Positions 15,201 to 27,800 of a stretch of 64,000 nt of DNA are shown in pieces. Position numbers and translations under genes: made by a program. A model generated the notes under the pieces. That model did no database searches and was not told the DNA's origin. It saw nothing but the letters and a program-made list of their open reading frames with translations. Source of the DNA: Hybos culiciformis (lineage: Eukaryota > Arthropoda > Insecta > Diptera > Hybotidae); NCBI GenBank assembly GCA_964007475.1, contig OZ023275.1, positions 39,489,381 through 39,553,380 of the forward strand, in the 5' to 3' direction. Within the stretch, counting starts at the first letter, position 1, and every line of letters begins with the position of its first letter.

Positions 15201-15857
15201 ATTATAAAATGAAAAAAAAAAAAAAGAAAAAAAAAGAATGTGAAAAGTAACTTAAAGATACATTTTTATGAAAAATGTTTTTTTTTTTTTATTTTTCCTT
15301 GTAAATATGATCCATATGCTGTTGAATTGCTCAATGGCATTATATTGCAGTCATGAATTTTTGAAATTAAAGTTAAGTTATTTCAAATTTTGAATTTGAA
15401 TTATAATTAAAAAAAAAATTTATTTAGAATTTTGCAATATTAAAAAAATAAAATTATCGATTTTTTTTATATCCATACACAGAAAGAAATAAATTAGAAT
15501 AATTGACTAATCATAATTAAATGAATCAGCTTTCTTTAATTTAACTAATGTTTTAAACAAATTAATTACTTAAATAGTTGAAAAAAAATTCAAAATTGAC
15601 TGATTTTTCTAATGCAAATTCATTGATTTGAATTTTAAAATACAAATAATTAATTGAAAGAATTATTAAATTCAATAGTTGTTTTTAACAATTCATTTAT
15701 TTGAAATATTAAAACAAATTTGTTAAAATGAAAATTAAGGTAAATTTTAAAATTATCTAAACATTATGTGATTCAACAAATTTAATTATTTGATTTGAAA
15801 TAAATATTTCAATATATCAACTACAAAAATAGTAGAATTGTACAATAACATTCTTTG
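9260..15857. other. AT-rich non-coding sequence
   Basis: No gene supported. Two places stand out slightly: a GC-richer patch at about 9868-10022 with weakly inverted ends, and a 23-codon open frame at 13295-13366 rich in acidic residues (both in findings). The remainder is homopolymer-rich. Confidence 0.5.
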
Positions 15858-16122
15858 ACAATTCGTCTATCTAGTTCTTAAGTGCCGTATACGCATTTTT
15901 CGTATTTTTGGCAAATTGAGTTTGAAGTTGTAAGACTCAAACAATTTGTTCCAATTTAGCATATACGTCAAATAGGGAAAAAATATCTCGAGAGCGGAAG
16001 GAGCTATTGAAATTTCGAGAAGGACGTTCGAAAGATCGCCTTCGAATTAGTATGAAGCAATCCCTAACTCCAAAAGTGCCAAAATGCGTATACGGCACTT
16101 AAGAACTAGATAGACGAATTGT
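15858..16122. mobile_element. Short inverted-repeat element with perfect 42-bp termini
   Basis: Bases 15858-15899 and 16081-16122 are exact reverse complements over 42 bp; both contain CTTAAGTGCCGTATACGC. The 181-bp middle has no coding capacity and is clearly more GC-rich than its surroundings. This fits a MITE or foldback-type element. Perfect arm identity suggests recent insertion or arm homogenisation. I see no convincing target duplication: the flanks (TTCTTTG and AGAAAGT) are themselves partly inverted. Superfamily unknown. Confidence 0.85.
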
Positions 16123-16176
16123 AGAAAGTTTTCATAGAAACCGATTTTATATTGTCTATTAATACATTGTTGTATA

Positions 16177-16470
16177 TCACTGACATAGCTCAGTGGAAGA
16201 ATTCATAACATTGAACAAAACGGTTAAGCAACGCGTCGTTGTGATAGAACTTAGATGGGTGACCGACCAAAAAAGCTAAAAAAAAAAAAAGCAATGTCTC
16301 GTAGTGGATAGTACTTAGATGTGTGACAAACCAAAAAAGTTTAAAAAAAAAAGAAAAAAGAAAAAAAAAACAAAAAAAAAAAACAAAAAAAGTTAAAAAA
16401 AAAAAATTAAAAAAAAACCAAAAAAAAATCAAAAAAAACATTTGAGTTGTTTTTTTGTATTTGAGGGGTC
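16177..16470 (+). mobile_element. SINE with tRNA-like box A and 5S-rRNA-like segment
   Basis: The head has a tRNA-type box A, TAGCTCAGTGG (16186-16196). About 25 bp on, bases 16222-16268 resemble the internal-control part of 5S rRNA (GGTTAAGCAACG, then ACTTAGATGGGTGACC; insect 5S carries a very similar TTAAGCAGCGTCG and TACTTAGATGGGGGACC). The 5S-like part is partly repeated at 16291-16332 (AGTACTTAGATGTGTGAC). An A-rich tract (about 16335-16440) follows, then TTTTTTGTATTTGAGGGG (16451-16468). A second copy near 51.5-52.3 kb shares the box A head, the A-rich tract and this tail. The element should depend on RNA polymerase III and on a LINE for movement. The 5S likeness is from recalled sequence. 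Confidence 0.6.
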
Positions 16471-18709
16471 AAAAACGGATAATGCAAATTAGATATTTCA
16501 TTTAAATTATTAAATGAATCAAATAATTACGATTTGTAGCAAATCATTTAATTAACAATAGCTGGTTCAATTAAACAGTTTAAATGGCTAAAATTCAATC
16601 ACAAACATTAAATGATTTTATTTAAAGTTTAGATGAAAAGGCTACTCTTTTTTTTCTGTGTACCAATAATTATTTTTTATTTATTTTTATTTTCTATTTG
16701 TTTACATTATATTATGGTAAATTGCACTTAACTACTTAACTATGAGATTAATAATAATTGGTAAAGAATTTTTTTTATATTCGAAATAAAAATTCTATAC
16801 AGAGTTGATTATTTTTTTAATATTTTAATTGAATAATAATTAGCCAGAGAGTATAACTGATATTATTCTGATACAGAGTTGTATTCTCAGTTTACTTAAG
16901 TACTACTTCTTAAACCATATTGTAAAAAAGTAGGCAAAAGTAGATTTTGTGTAGAAAAATGAAAAGACATACATTTTTGTTTATTTTCTTTAAAGTAAAA
17001 AAAAAAAAATTAAAGTTAAAAAAAATAATTAAATTTTATTAAAGCGAACTGTTTGTATTTCTCGAAAATGTTATGCCAACAATATATTTTAAGAATTTTC
17101 AGAAAAAATTTAAAATAAAAAATCACTTTGCTAAAACAATTTTATATATGCTTAATTCTGACGGATTTGACGAGAATCAGATAAATAAATCTAGATAGAG
17201 TAAAATTTAGTGTTATTTGTAGAAAATAAAATAATGTAGAGTTTTGTCGATCTGTCAACTTAATTCTTACTTATGTAGAATGTCTATTGTTGAATCCTCC
17301 GTCCAATGTAGATTTATATTATAAACTTTTATTTTTTATAATTCATTACCATTTTAGTGTTAAAGTTAAGCAAGTTGGTGGTTGGAAATGCATTTGAATT
17401 ATTTCTAAACGATTTTTTTTCAAGTATTATTTTTAGTTAATTTTTTGAATCATTTTGCTTAAAAGTATATTTCAATTCTTAAAATTCTATAAATAGTTAT
17501 TCTCATTCATCGAATAACACTTGTGGATTTGGATAAATATATGGATAATTGAGTATATATTCATAGTAATAAACCTTATCTTGTTTCTTATCTATCCCAA
17601 TATTAGATTGCTAATCGACTGATTGTATAAATAAATAAATTGATTTAAAGAACTTCATCAATGGTATAAAACAGAATTGAGTAAAAGAAAAAATTTAATT
17701 AGGTTTAATTTTTTATTTATTTTTTCTATATACATGGTAAATAAAAAATAAATTAATGCTTTTTTTTTCAATTTACTGTTTCTGGTCAGTGGTTTTTCAA
17801 TGTCGATGAAATAATCACATAGAATAAAAATAAAAAATTAAACAAATAAGTAAATAAATTATTCTTTTGTTTTCCGTGTTCATAAAAAACTGAGATGCGA
17901 GTATTTTCTTCTTCTGTTCCCTCAAAATTCTCTATTTTATTCTGAGAAAAAAGAATGTTTATAAAAAAAAAAAACATTTTTTCTTTCTTTTTTCCTTCTT
18001 CATATGGTTAGGGATTTTTGAAACCAGGTGCAAGAAAGGAATTTTTTTTTCTTCTTCTTCTTCTTTAAAATATCTTTAACTATAAATTTTGTATAATTTT
18101 GTACAGAGAAAGAAGATTATATTTTCAATATTTTTTAGTTTCGATGATTTTTAAAAGAATAAAAATAAAATTTAGAGATTTGTTTAGAGATTTGTTGTGA
18201 AAGAATATGCTATTCATATATTAGATACACTTTGTGCACTTTAATAGGTTTATACTTATTTCTTTCTTTTATGTATAAGAAATATTAATAGGCATTATAA
18301 AGAAAAAAAACATTAATTTTGAATTCTTTTACAGAGCAGAGTTTTCGCAATAAAATTTTTTTTTTTCCAAGCTTGTTTCTCTACAAAAAAATTATCCAAA
18401 CTATATAATGTAGTTCTGTAGGTACTATGAAACGCTTATTCATTAGGATTATTCAGTAGGTTCAAATTTAACATCAAGGTCACCGTACAAATGTTTCAAG
18501 GTTAATTTAATTTAATTGAATTTTTTTTTACCAATAATCTGAAATTATCTCCTACTAAAACCTTCCAGTTATTAACCTATCAATAACAAAAAGACATCGT
18601 CGACGACATTAACGACACATAAATAGTTAAGATTTTTGACATTTCATAGATTTAACTACTGTTTAAGAGTTTTTTCAGTAATAAAAATGCATTATTGAAA
18701 AATATTTAC
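16471..18709. other. AT-rich non-coding sequence
   Basis: No gene supported. TCAAGGTCA at 18474-18482 fits an extended nuclear-receptor half-site of the FTZ-F1/ERR type and lies about 230 bp inside the predicted first intron of the minus-strand exon at 18710-18833; one match is weak evidence. Confidence 0.4.
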
Positions 18710-18833
18710 CTGAAGCAGTAATTTTATTAAATCCATTTAAAATTACTAAAATTAGTGGTATCCAATAATAAAATGATTTTTTCAATATTTTTGTTAAATT
18801 TAAAAAAATTCGACGTCTTTCGTTTTCTTCCAT
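18710..18833 (-). CDS. Candidate first coding exon with signal peptide or signal anchor
   Basis: On the minus strand an ATG (18833-18831), preceded by an in-frame stop, opens 41 codons plus one base and runs into a good splice donor, CAG|GTAAAT. The product starts MEENERRRIFLNLTK, then has a basic stretch (KILKK) and a hydrophobic core, FYYWIPLILVILNGF, ending in ITAS. This is the layout of a signal peptide or signal anchor. A split after one base of a codon (phase 1) is common for signal-peptide exons of secreted and cell-surface proteins. I found no downstream exon to the left, so any intron would be very long and could explain part of the empty DNA there. The family cannot be named. It could still be a chance open frame. 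Confidence 0.35.
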
Positions 18834-21800
18834 ATTTTTTATTTATTTATTTTTCTTTTTTTCAAAATAATTTTCTAATTTTCACTTAAAAAAAAAATAG
18901 TTTTAAAATTTAAGATTTTCAAAACTATTTCTATATTATTTTATTATTTTTCTTATTAATAATATTGCATTTTCTTTTTGATTATTTTTTTATTAAAATT
19001 TTTTCTTTTAAATTTATTTTTTTTATTTTTCAACACTAAAATTACTTTTTAACAACATTTTTTTTATTTATTTAAAAGAACTGGCGGATATATAAATTTT
19101 TTTTCCGAATCTTTTTCGTTTGAAGAAATAAATTTTCCAAAAAATTTTTATTTTCTCTCAATTATTGCTTGTTTATTTAAAAAAAAAATAAATAAAATAA
19201 TTTTTTTTTATTTTTAAATTAAATTAATTTTTTTTTTTTTTATTCTTTGGCACATTATTTAATTTATTTATTTTTTGTTTACTTTTTATTTTATGTTGTG
19301 GTGATCTAACGATCTTTTTCTTTGTTTACATTTAACTATAGGTATTATTTTTCTATGCACACCTTTTCAGGTAAATCAGCCTAAAAAATTTATTTTTATT
19401 TTTTTTTTATAAACACATTCAAAGTTTTTTGAATAGCTATTCTGACAAATACAATCGCGTCACTTTATTTTTCCTTTAATATATAACTAACTATCGCTTG
19501 AATTGCTCACCAACACTATTGCAAAACATAATTTTTACCTTTCATTTTTATTTTCACACAATAAAATTTTTAACTTTTTTACTTTATAATTTATAATTTT
19601 TGATTTTTTGAAATAATTTTTTAGAAAATAATAAAAATATTTTTTTTTATTTAAACTTAAATCCAATTTTAATTTAATAAACTTTTTAGAATTAAAATAA
19701 TATTTAAAAAAATAAAAACACAAATGCAAATGCGACAAAAAAAGATTGAACAATGATTTCTATTTTTTGTACGGAAAAACCACCTGTAGATTCTTTCAAT
19801 TATTAATTTTTTTTTTATTTATTAATTTAAAAAATTTTTTTTTTTTTTGATATCTTGCTCAATAAAAACTTAAAACAAAAAACAAATTTAGATTTTGTGT
19901 TTAACAATAATTGTGTAAATTTATTTTTAATAAACTTATTTAAAAAATTACAATAAAATTTAAAACATAAATTTCGAGAAAATAAAACTAATTTTATTTC
20001 ATAATCATAAAAAAAAAAAATAATTTTTTATTTTAATTTTTTTTTTTGTTTTTTTTAATATTTATTTTGGTTTTATCCGACAGCAACTTTGCTAACCTTC
20101 TTCCAGTACCGTTGCCACAAACAAACTGAATATAATTTTTATATTATTTTTGTAAGAAAAGTGAACTCATATATATAAAAATGTATATATGTATAATAAA
20201 TTAACACTCAACCATAGATAGAAATTTAATTCTCTTTTGAAATTTATGCTTAAGTTTGTTGAATGAAAAAAGATTCTTTTTTTAAAAAGAGAAGCTTATT
20301 TTTTACACTTTATTTGTTTCTATCAGATACTGATTTCAGATACCTACTATACTGTTATGTTTCTTTTATTGTAGTTATTTGTATATTGAATAAGTAGGTA
20401 TGTTAGTAGGAACTGTATAAAGGTATTGTTTTTAAGAGTAAACAAAATCTGTGAATGTATTAATGTGAGCTTATAAACAAATAATAAATATTTAAAATAA
20501 CAATATTGTTTATAATAGATTTTGTAACAAAAATAGTGTATTTAAATGAACTTTTAGGTCATATTCTATAAAGAAATAAGAATTCATAGATTTTTAATAT
20601 GCCTTTGCATTCTTTGTGCAGTATTTTATAGAGAACATTTTTTAATATAATGCTGTGTTGATTATTAAAATAATATTTATATTTTAATTTAAGTAATAAT
20701 CAATGTAATTTGTAATTTATAACAACTTTTAGTACAAATAACGTTTATTATTTAAAATCGATAAAAAAAGAACCGATGATTTTAAATTAAATTTATTTTT
20801 GTTTTAATACATTTAAAAAGAAATAAAAATTTCATATTTTTCTCACAAATAAAAACAAAGTTAGAAAGACATTTGACGCCTTTGTTGTTTTTCCAAATAT
20901 TTTAATTTATTTGACTTCTATAACTGAGGTAGTTAATTATTAAAAAAAAAAAATTCTCTTGTGAAAAAAAAAATTCTTTTTAACTATTTTTCTTTATATA
21001 TTTTTTACTCTATTCAGAATGTCAGTATTAAAAATAAAATATATATTTATTTGTATTTGTGTATCTTTTTTTTTATACCGGCATTTAGATACTTCATTCA
21101 TAATATATACGGAATTGAAAACACAAACAAAGTTGTATACATTTTTATTTCATGATAGAAAATCGGTCGTGAGATTTTGTTTCAAGAATATTTTTTATCT
21201 CACTACCTGTGCAACATTTTTAAACGAACTTTACGAACTTCTTCATTATTTTTTGTTTAATTTAATAAAATCTTCATATTTTCTTCAGTCCAGTCAATTG
21301 TGCTTTTCGAAAATCATGAACTAAAAATAAACATTGCAGCTAATTGTGAATATATATAATAGTAAACTACTACTGATACTTTTTCTATCACAGAATACTT
21401 GAGAAAAGAAGTGAATTTTATATTACATCACATGCTTTAATTTCCTGAAGTTTTTGGTTCGGAATTCGAAAAGTGTGGTTATTTAATTAAAGTTAAAGCT
21501 AAGCAAAATTAAGAAAAAAGTTGAGAAAAAACTACTAAAGAATTAAGTATCAACAAGACTATAAAATAATAAAGCCAAAAAAATTATAATGCCATAAAGT
21601 TATATAAAAGGTACAGTGTACGTATATATGTTTCAAAATATATTTGTTTTGAACAAAAAAAAAAAAAAAAAATAATAATAATAACAAAGATCAAAATAGT
21701 TAAATTTTCACTTGATTAAATTTTCAGAATGAAGACTGGAACACATATATTTCAAGTGTAAAATATTTTGTAGAAGAATGTTAAGATGTGTGAATTGAAC

Positions 21801-21954
21801 TATGAACATTTCTCGTGTTAAATGTTAGGTTTCAATTCAAATAATATTTTATGTTTTCATTCATCCGTTTTTTTTTTTTTGGGAGCAAAAAGAAAATTCA
21901 ATAAAATTACATATATAACATTCACATGTTTATAGAAAAATTATTTAATTTTAG
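18834..21954. other. Homopolymer-rich non-coding sequence with one GC-richer islet
   Basis: Very low complexity, dominated by A and T runs. A 60-bp islet at about 20072-20130 is much more GC-rich; on the minus strand it starts after a TATTCAG that could be a splice acceptor or an initiator. An open frame of 101 codons at 21019-21324 has no recognisable feature and is probably chance. Confidence 0.45.
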
Positions 21955-22043
21955 ATCGAGTAGTTGCTTTAACAACTCTTCCAGTAGTACGGGATTTAAA
22001 AAAAACAAATGCCAAAAAACGAATAAGAGTTTTGGAAAATTGA
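21955..22043 (+). CDS. Candidate terminal exon of an unknown plus-strand gene
   Basis: After TAATTTTAG, a possible splice acceptor, the frame needing one base from an upstream exon reads 29 codons to a TGA at 22041-22043. The peptide is well mixed and basic, unlike noise frames here: it contains VVALTTLPVVRDLKK and ends RIRVLEN. A polyadenylation signal AATAAA follows at 22058-22063. Local GC is far above the neighbourhood. A second frame through the same bases, which is Ser-rich, is also open, so the reading frame is not certain. No upstream exon was found and I do not recognise the family. Confidence 0.3.
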
Positions 22044-24851
22044 AAATCGCCTCTTGTAATAAATATCTGTTAAATATAAAATATAATATTATAGTGATAG
22101 AGATATAAATTTTTTAGCTCCATTATTTAGGAATAAGTTAAATTTCGATCATAAATCTAATGTATTTCCCCATTTTTTATTTGAACTGATGTGTTTATTT
22201 TTTATTAAGTGTTTTTACAATGTAAATATATTCAATATAAAATCCACCGACATAATTTAGCAGAATATTATGAAGAAGTTTTTATTCATATAAGTACATA
22301 ATTATTATATGGATTACGCGGAGGTCAGAAAATATCTATAATAAATAATTTCTTTGAGACTAAAATAACAAATATCATTATCGATGAAATAAATCATCAT
22401 AAGTATATTTTAATAAAATGCAATTATTTTTGCTTTTATTTCTACTATGTATGCATAATCAACATTTATTGTTCTTTTAATTTCTCATTAAAAAAATTGT
22501 TTGGTGCCTCACATAAAATAAAAAGCAAAAATAAAACATTAAACCCTGTGTATATTCTAAATAAATGATAAGAAGACTAATAAAAAATAATAATAATTTG
22601 TTGATAGTGTCGTCTCGCATAATATTTTTTCGCAGAAATATAAATTTGTACTTATATAGAAAAATAATTTTAGCTAAAAGTTAGTTTTGTTTGGGGTGCA
22701 TATAGATAGTTTTATGAATTATCTAAAGTAAACCAATTTTAATCTTTGCCGAAGCTTAATTAATAAGTTACTTAATATATAGATGTTTAATTAAATTTTA
22801 ATATTGGTTAAAATTCAATAAAACTAAATCAAAAGAAGATGATTTAAATATAATTGCTTGCATTATTGATTACGATTCTCTACAAACAAAGTTTTTGTGA
22901 GGGCTAAAGTTCACTAAATTTAATTATTTCTTAATTATTAAAAAAAAATCTTAAACAATAAAATAAAGTCAAAAGACAATATCAAAAAATCCCTAGTTTT
23001 CTTTAAAATATATTGTCACCTTTAAACTTGAAGAAACTTTTCTTGATAAAAAAAATATTTTGTTTTAATTCACATACAACTTCTTTTAAGCACCATACTC
23101 TGAAAAATATTTAAGAATTTTTGAATTATATATACAATTATACGGGAATATGAAAGCTTAATAATACAATCTTCAAAATTACACCATTAAGGTTGAAATA
23201 AGTCTTAGAAAATATATATTCATATTTTTCCGTTCGGATTTAAGATGCCGGAAAATTATTGTAGAAATAGAGTAGAAATTTTTGTGTTCCTTGCAAATGC
23301 AGTTCGGAAAAAAAATATTAAAAAATAGTTGGAAAATTGGCTTTAAGTTGGCTATATTTATTGGTTACGAATTTCCATTCATCACTGTACATTGAATGTA
23401 TAAGTTATTTTTTTTTTTTTCAAATAAATACAATAATCAGTTGTAAGCTTTTAGCTCTTGCTGATAAAAAATTGTTGACAGTTTAGTGTAATTATTTAAG
23501 AAAAAAAAGTAAAAAGCTAAAATAAAAATGAAACTACAAAACTTTCTTTAACTTTTCTTTTTAGGTGATGATAAATAAGTTTTATGTCTTTTTTTTAATA
23601 AAACTTTTTTCTTAAGCTTTAAAAAAAATTTCTTTGATAATTTCATTTTATTAATATTAGGTTTAAAAAAAAAATTATAATTTCACGAATTAAAAAATTG
23701 ATTTGTTTTGCCAGACTCCTCGAAATTGTCATATATAAAATCAATTACATATATTCAATTACACCCAACATAAACGAAGTAAGAGTATTCCCATCCCTTA
23801 TATAAAATAAAACAAAAATAATTAGACCTAGATTAGATCAGACAAGATCTACAAGATCTTATATCCCCAGCAATGCAATTTAATATTGTAAATGTTAATT
23901 TATTAGAAAACTAACATAAAATTTAAATATAAACGAAGGTTGGAGTTTGAATTTAATTATGCAGAATAAAATATACACTTTTTGATTTTTTGATGATTTT
24001 TCTAATTCATGAGGGTTGTTGAAAAAAAAAAAGATAATAAATGAATGAAACGCCCGTGTTATTATTGAATAAAATTAGATTTTAGCGCACCCTTACAATA
24101 AGTATAATGCACATTGTAAAATGAATTCAATACGCAATGGTCGATTTTTAGAAATCTCTTAGTGTTTTTTTTTGTGTTTCTGTTTTTTTTCTCGCCCCAT
24201 TTTATTGAACAACAGATGATTTAAGGGTGGGCCACTCCTTTAATAATTTTACGAAATGAACTTCCATGTATTAAAAATTTTCAGTAAATCATCAAGTAAA
24301 TATAAAATAAAAAATTCTATATTATTAGTTTTTGCATCATTAATTTAATTTAACTTACATAATAAACCTGCCTGAAATGTAGAATAACTTGAATATTTGC
24401 TACTTTAACGTATGCCAAAATAATCCCCAACAGTTCCATTCGCAAGTTCGGAAATAATTAATTTTCTATGTTTATCGGTTGAAACTCCTATTCCACGATA
24501 TATAAGACAGGTTCAAAGAAAAATAATCTTTGAAGGCCAATATTTCCGGAAATAATTGATTAGGGGTTTAAAAATTCTTCATAAAAAATGTGGAAAATTT
24601 TGAAAAAAAAATCGTTTTGAATGTTCAATACTCAAAAAACTGGATTCAATTGAGCAAAGTACCCTAAGCCGACTGCCGAAATTCCATCCGTCAACCAGTG
24701 TTATCCACCCAAGTTCCTTACATAAGCTTGAAGTTTTCTTTCAATAAATAACATTTTTGAATCGATCCAATCAAAATTTACTCGATTTTCAGTTAATTTC
24801 ATTTAAAATATGTGGTCATATTAATGTTATGATAATTTCTATTCAGGGGGA

Positions 24852-24877
24852 ATTATTATTATTATTATTATTATTAT
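24852..24877. repeat. (ATT)n microsatellite
   Basis: Eight to nine uninterrupted ATT units. Confidence 0.95.
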
Positions 24878-27800
24878 TTTTATTTACAAACCAAATAGCA
24901 TTAAAATGAAAGTTATGTTATTTAATTATTGTCAATGACAATAATGTCAACTGAATATAAATATCTTATTTATTTTGAAAATCCACATTGTGTTGAAAAG
25001 ATAAGAAAATTTTCTATATAGAAATTCAGATTTTGTTAATTGAATATTATGAAGTACGCACATTAATAAATGAATTTGACTGTAAACAATCTAATAATTA
25101 TGATGATATTATAGATAGAAGTTATGATTTGAAGAAATTATATATATTTGTTTTTATTCTTTATATTATTTATGTTTATAAGATTTTGTTTTGAGATTTT
25201 ATTAAGATAACAATTATCATATATAGTTGGAAAATGAACTTTTAGTCGATATTTCTGATGATTTCAGATGATTTCTAAGCAATTTTTTGACTTTCTTTAG
25301 TGATACCATCACTTTTACAGACTCGAAAGAGCTACCACATATTTTCGAATGGCATAGTATTTCTTTTCCTTTGAAAAATTATTTGATAATGATATTTGAA
25401 TATTTACTTTATAATTGACTTATATTCTTAAAGTTTTTTTGATCGCGCTTGATTTCACTGAGTTATTTAGAACTCTGAAATAAACTTGATTTTATGCCTG
25501 CCTGCATCCCTTGAATTATATGTATAAAGAGACAACGAGTAAACTTTATAATGAAGCAATAAATCTGAGATCCTTATGCTTGTACATGAAAATATTTCAT
25601 AAACTATCTAAAAAAAAAACTAAATTTTTTAAATAAATTGCATTTTTATGTACTTTATGCTTTTTTGTTTCCTTATACAAAGAAAAAAAAAAAGAATTAA
25701 AATGAAAATTTTTATTTCTGACAAAAATAAACAATTTGCTCAATTTTTCGATTAAAGTTTATTAGAGTTAGTTTTTTTCTAAAAAATATTCTACATATTA
25801 TATTTGAGTTTTAGCTAGAAAAGGAAATTTCAAATTTTTTATTTTCCCAAAATAAAATTATCCAGCACATTATTTCGTCATATTAACAAATAAAAAAAAA
25901 TTTAATAGCGCGCACAATTTATTTAGTTTTATTTATTCTCTTTTATGCTCTATGGTAGACTTATGTGTAATTTAAAATATGTCTTGCATATGATTTTTGA
26001 GGAAAAAAAATAGATAAAACTTTTTTGTTTTAATAATAATAAAATGGATCAAAGAAAAATTTCAACATAGAATAAAAATTTTAAATGAAAAATTCAAAAA
26101 AAAAAAAAATTCCAATGTTAATTCAATCGAATACTTATCAGGAATAAATGTTTTCATTTTAGATTTCACATGCTTTATATTCCACGACTGATATCTATTT
26201 TATTCTCGCAAAAAGTACAATTTCAAAATCTACCTAGACAATAAATAAACGTTGAAGTTTTTCCAATTTTCATACTAAAAATTTTGTGTTTATTTGATAG
26301 CTTTAAGGGAAAAATGATATAAAACAGAATGTTATATCTCTATGCAGAATACCAATATTATTTTGTTTTGGTTAAAATTTTCACATACTTTACTATCATT
26401 TATATTGGTTTCATCACATTTAAAACTTCGCAGTTCTAATTACGAATTAAAATTTTTTTAATTTGAATTCATAATTATTCATATTGAATCATACGGAATG
26501 TACATTAAACGTTAAATATGATCAAACCAATGTACATTAAATTTTTTTTTTATGAAATTATTTATGTTTATGTAACAGGAAAAAGAAATCTATTAACGCT
26601 ACGCACTCATTAAAATTTTGATCCATATTTCACGAAACATATAAAAAAAAATTTCAAATTATAATTGTGCAATATGATTTAATACGTAAGTGATCATGTA
26701 ATCTGACTATTAGTTTTTGTTCAGGAAATAACAAAATTATATCTCTATCTGGGCATAAATATTTGTATATATGATTAATGGAAAAGAGATTAAAATATAT
26801 TTAACATAAATATTTATAGAAAGGTAGCTATATAAAATTTAATTATAATTTAGGTAATCACATCTTTGCATTTAATATAAAAGTGTTTCTACACTCTGAA
26901 CTAAAGCATGATATAATATGAGTTAAGTTTAAATGGCATTTTTCTTTAAAAAAAAAAGAAATGAACTGTATGTTTTCATTTGTCTGTCGTTCTAATCTGA
27001 TTCCGAACCATTTGAATACGAAAATATGCCAATGTTTTCCACAGAAATTAGATGCTGTGATACCGAGTTTTCAAGTTACAAGCAAAAAAATTATAGTTCT
27101 TAAATATAACATAAGACATTGAAAGCAAATGAATATTAAAAATATAAGGTGCAAAAATATTCAAATTTTGAAAGCATATTTATTGTTAATTGCACTATAC
27201 GTTTCAATTCAATAATTTTTATTTTAATTGAAAATATATAAATGAAAATTTTCTTTGAAACTTTATTGCTCCGATATGCAACAATCTTCAAAGAAGTTTT
27301 TTTTTTTCAGAAAATTTTATCAGTTGAATTATTTTTCCTTTCATTACACTAAATGATCCTGTCAGTTCTTTGAACATAAATAAACTTACAAAAAAACGAA
27401 TAAAAATAATAATGTTAAAGTTGAGTTGTGCCAATTCTAAAATGTTATCACTATCAGTGAAGATTCTGTTAAATTGAAAATATTTTTTTTATTTATATAG
27501 TTTAGTTTATAAATAAAAAAGAAATAATGCATACATTTTTTGGAAAATAAACATCGCAAGTCGCAACATTTCTGCAAAATAAGAAGCATTAAATTAAATA
27601 TGTTTTCCTCTTTAAAAAGAAAAAAAAATGTATAGAAGAATAATAACACCGGAAAAGGAAATAAAAATGTTTGTTATTTTTTTTTGAGTTTTATTTTTTA
27701 TTTTAATTCTTAGTATGGTAATTTAATGTAATTTACTGGAAAATTGAGGTACATAGTTAAGTTTAAAGTTAATTTGGGCAAACAAAAAAAAAACATTGAT

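Noticed and set aside
16190..16441. 83-codon Phe-rich minus-strand frame
   Set aside because: It reads the A-rich tract of the SINE backwards.
18474..18482. TCAAGGTCA as a regulatory site
   Set aside because: A single 9-mer without clustering; kept only as a remark in the region entry.
21019..21324. 101-codon plus-strand frame with hydrophobic start
   Set aside because: No conserved motif; composition matches the AT-rich background and an overlapping frame is equally open.
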